DNA of 64,000 bases from Catellatospora sp. TT07R-123 (GTDB lineage: Bacteria; Actinomycetota; Actinomycetes; Mycobacteriales; Micromonosporaceae): positions 3,286,001-3,350,000 of the forward strand of contig NZ_BNEM01000002.1 in assembly GCF_018327705.1 (NCBI RefSeq). The letters are read 5' to 3'. The translations under genes were made by a program, and so were the position numbers. The notes under the pieces are model-generated. The model was not told where the DNA came from and ran no database searches. It saw nothing but the letters and a program-made list of their open reading frames with translations. Each line of letters begins with the position of its first letter. Within the stretch, counting starts at the first letter, position 1. This document shows, piece by piece, positions 62,601 to 64,000 of the stretch.

Positions 62601-64000
62601 GCCAGAACCGCAGGTAGCCCAGGCCCCACACGGGCACCTCGCGGGCCTTCCAGCGGCCGATGAGCAGCCACTTCAGCCCGATCGGCAGCGCGCAGCCGAC
62701 CACGAAGGCGGCGGCGGTGAACGCGGCGCAGCGCAGGTACAGTTCCACCCAGCCGGTGGCGGCCGAGGTGAACAGGTAGCCCGCGACCAGCAGCACGGCT
62801 CCCAGATAGGCACCCGCGACCATGAGCAGCACCTGCGCGGCGCCGGTCAGCACGTAGCGGGCGGTGGCGGCGCGCTGCGCGGTGCGCGGCACGGCCCGCG
62901 CGGGCACCGGCCGCGCCACCGGCGTCCCGGCGGGCACGTCGGCCGGGGCGGGCCCGGCGGCGGCGGCCAGCGCCCGTACGGTCGGATGCAGGTAGACCTC
63001 GCGCATCGACACCGGCGGCAGGTCGCCCCGCGCCCGCACCTTCGCGCAGAACCTCGCCATCAGCAGCGAGTCGGCGCCGAGCTCGTCGAAGAAGTGGCTG
63101 TCCACCCCGACCCGGTCGACGCGTACGGTCTCGGCGAGCAGTTCGGCCAGGCCGCGCTCGACCGGCCCGACCGGCTCGGTGGTGGTCTGCGGTCCGGTGA
63201 GGCTGCGGTCGCCGCTCGGCGGCGGCAGGGCCTTGCGGTCGGCCTTGTCGCTGGGCAGCATCGGGATCGCGTCGAGCTGCTCCAGGTACGCCGGGATCAT
63301 GTAGCCGGGCAGCCGGTCGCGCAGCCGCGCGTAGACGAGCCTGCGGTCCAGCTCCGGGGTGTCGGCGCGCAGGCTGTAGTAGCCGACCAGCTCCACCGCG
63401 CCGGGTTCGGGCTCGTGCGTGGCCACCACGGCGGCGGCGATGCCCGGCACCTGGAGCAGCACCGACTCGATCTCGGTCAGCTCGATCCGGTAGCCCCGGA
63501 CCTTGACCTGGGTGTCGATGCGCCCGTGGTATTCGATCTCGCCGTCGGCGTTGACCCGGCCCAGGTCGCCGGTGCGGTAGATGCGGCCGGACGGGTTGTG
63601 GTCCAGCTCCAGGAAGTCGGGGATGAAGGCGCGCGCGGTGAGGTCGTCGCGGTTGACGTACCCGGCGGCCAGCCCGACGCCGGTGATGCCGATCTCGCCG
63701 TACTCGCCCGGGGGCAGGGCGCGCGGGGAGTCCGGGTCGAGGATCACCGCCGCGTACGTCGGCAGCGGCAGCCCCAGCGTGATCGGCTTGTCGGGGTGCA
63801 CCACGGACCAGGTCGCGGTGACGGTGGCCTCCGTCGGGCCGTACACGTTGAGGAAGCGTCTGCCCGGCCGGTGCCAGCGGGTGACCAGGTCCTGCGGGCA
63901 CGCCTCGCCGGAGACCAGCAGGAAGCGCAGCCGGGGCAGGTCGGCGTCCAGGGTGGCCAGCAGCGTCGGCACGCAGCACATCGCGGTGACCTCGCGGCCG
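59686..64000 (-). CDS. Pls/PosA-like membrane NRPS with C-terminal PPTase-like domain (partial, N-terminus outside window)
   Basis: At least 1437 residues, open at the right edge. Numbering from Met at 63981: an adenylation domain (up to about 240) with NVYGPTEATVTATW, GRIYRTGDLG and GRIDTQVKVRGYRIELTEIE; a carrier domain with phosphopantetheine Ser about 304 (ELGADSLLMA); then a TIGR02353-type region with about six membrane helices alternating with three left-handed beta-helix acyltransferase-like parts (about 490-575, 720-830, 960-1080). From about 1195 there is an Sfp-like domain with GRSGFGKL, DLSFAQ, GVDLG (about 1263) and RMWTLKEAYARC (about 1303). Sfp's SHS and the Glu of the metal motif are not conserved. 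The product is unknown. Confidence 0.88.
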   Translation of the reverse strand, partial: GREVTAMCCVPTLLATLDADLPRLRFLLVSGEACPQDLVTRWHRPGRRFLNVYGPTEATVTATWSVVHPDKPITLGLPLPTYAAVILDPDSPRALPPGEYGEIGITGVGLAAGYVNRDDLTARAFIPDFLELDHNPSGRIYRTGDLGRVNADGEIEYHGRIDTQVKVRGYRIELTEIESVLLQVPGIAAAVVATHEPEPGAVELVGYYSLRADTPELDRRLVYARLRDRLPGYMIPAYLEQLDAIPMLPSDKADRKALPPPSGDRSLTGPQTTTEPVGPVERGLAELLAETVRVDRVGVDSHFFDELGADSLLMARFCAKVRARGDLPPVSMREVYLHPTVRALAAAAGPAPADVPAGTPVARPVPARAVPRTAQRAATARYVLTGAAQVLLMVAGAYLGAVLLVAGYLFTSAATGWVELYLRCAAFTAAAFVVGCALPIGLKWLLIGRWKAREVPVWGLGYLRFWLGRAAVRGNPLTGFAGTPLYNVYLRLLGAKIGPGAVVMSTTVPVCTDLLTIGAGAVVRKDVQFSGYRAHAGLIQTGPVGIGAGAVVGEQAVLDIDTRIGDGARLGHASSLHAAQEVPAGEYWQGSPAQRAGGDLPTVPPMRIGPVRKTVYCTLKLLNLLLLTGPLAWGFLVVLLTRVPVLTRMLGAADLTITRGYYYRDVAIITAILYLGGALLALAVILTVPRLFNLFLKPGRVYRLYGIHHWLQVAVGRWSNSAYFMRLFGDSSYIVHYLRWLGYDLGRVVQTGSNFGNELKHDSPYLCSVGPGTMVSDGLSLINSDVSATSFRLSRTAVPPRSFLGNNLAYPPQATVGEDCLFGTKTAVPVTGPQHTGTGLLGSPSFEIPRGTAREPGDRPTGAELARRLRAKNRYNLATIGLYLLVGLVYAYGAFLLTLASLDLLSDWGLSVLPAAGVAGLVYHTAFTVLVERAVGRFRRLRPMRCSIYDPYYWWHERLWKLEAAVPFAGTPFRGMIWRALGVRVGRRLFDDGCYIPEKTLVSIGDEATLNATSVIQCHSQEDGIFRSEPSEVGSGCTLGVGAFVHYGVRIDDGGVLGPHSFLMKGEQIPAGQVWDGNPAHQVRVELPAPSVCELAAQLADELAAELAAEAAGSAAEPAAEAVGVTVAATAPAGPRSGSRAAARLLLAELRATPAQRRGQAAELALSLFRAQECHRRQGELAQFLSADEIAEAATLRSGERRSAYVVTRALIRMILSIEWHGEVAPRDWVLGRSGFGKLAVFGPVSGIDLSFAQTPTLLAIAVSESYDVGVDLGTAERTPDALPWPLLSADEQTRLAQTDAEQRPERFLRMWTLKEAYARCAGTADLDRLDGLDTRLDPPEVLVPGATGAKCWFHQEQWGNDDQQCWLTVAVRPRARRADRRGGRSPRPAVAKSVGRPGRRAKAAKPRPETQEVLLHILADGTVEARNVEPAHRERG

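Noticed and set aside
58940-63979. A 1679-codon minus-strand frame extending the editing protein through the NRPS gene
   Set aside because: Only the segment from 59674 encodes AlaX. The upstream part is Arg/Pro-rich and in a different frame from the well-conserved NRPS.

Overview
Organism. Very GC-rich DNA with dense, often translationally coupled genes, many GTG starts and a near-total bias to G/C at third codon positions: an actinobacterium. Actinobacteria-specific families (DUF3000, DUF3039, DUF3093, DUF3099, DUF3159, DUF3710, DUF4193), the coproporphyrin-type heme genes and a primary sigma factor with a long Lys/Ala-rich N-terminus fit a Micromonosporaceae-like filamentous soil species. 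The genus cannot be fixed from the sequence alone. No rRNA, tRNA, CRISPR array, transposase or phage gene was found.

Layout. 1-2.2 kb: a YhgE/Pip-type membrane protein (cut by the window start) with a degenerate ABC ATPase, a palindromic TetR-type operator, and a divergent acetyltransferase. 2.4-12.1 kb: an alpha-glucan locus, all on the minus strand: sugar-binding lipoprotein, two permeases, a GH13 alpha-glucosidase and a GH87-like alpha-1,3-glucanase lipoprotein, bracketed by two closely related LacI regulators. 12.2-19.8 kb: hemE-hemY-hemQ, DUF3000, a membrane coiled-coil protein with an HtrA-like protease, and RNase D. 19.7-24.4 kb: PadR plus membrane protein, and the fadA-fadB beta-oxidation pair. 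24.5-27.7 kb: secreted GH16 and GH64 beta-1,3-glucanases, an orphan PIN toxin and a VOC protein. 27.6-36.5 kb: a two-component system and five tandem membrane-anchored beta-propeller paralogues. 36.7-49.2 kb: dxs, an RNA methyltransferase, a KimA-like K+ permease with two TrkA-type proteins, DUF3159, OB-fold, DUF3710, dut, DUF3093, DUF4193 and a Cei-like LytR_C protein. 49.3-58.9 kb: an inositol-phosphatase-family gene, hrdB, a zinc-ribbon protein, a helicase, a TRIC-like channel, rbsK, DUF3039, psuG-psuK and DUF3099. 58.9-64 kb: an AlaX-type editing protein and a giant Pls-like NRPS, cut by the window end, with a C-terminal phosphopantetheinyl-transferase-like domain.

How it fits together. 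The housekeeping genes follow the order of the Mycobacterium tuberculosis hemQ-to-sigA block (about Rv2676c to Rv2703, from memory). In this genome the block is split between RNase D and dxs by about 17 kb of accessory DNA (fadAB, GH16/GH64, PIN, two-component system, propeller array) and preceded by the alpha-glucan locus. Secreted alpha-1,3- and beta-1,3-glucanases plus an oligosaccharide importer suggest feeding on fungal wall glucans. At least two families of dispersed palindromic elements are scattered through the accessory parts. One copy lies in frame inside the ABC ATPase gene and another appears to supply the start codon of the PIN toxin gene.
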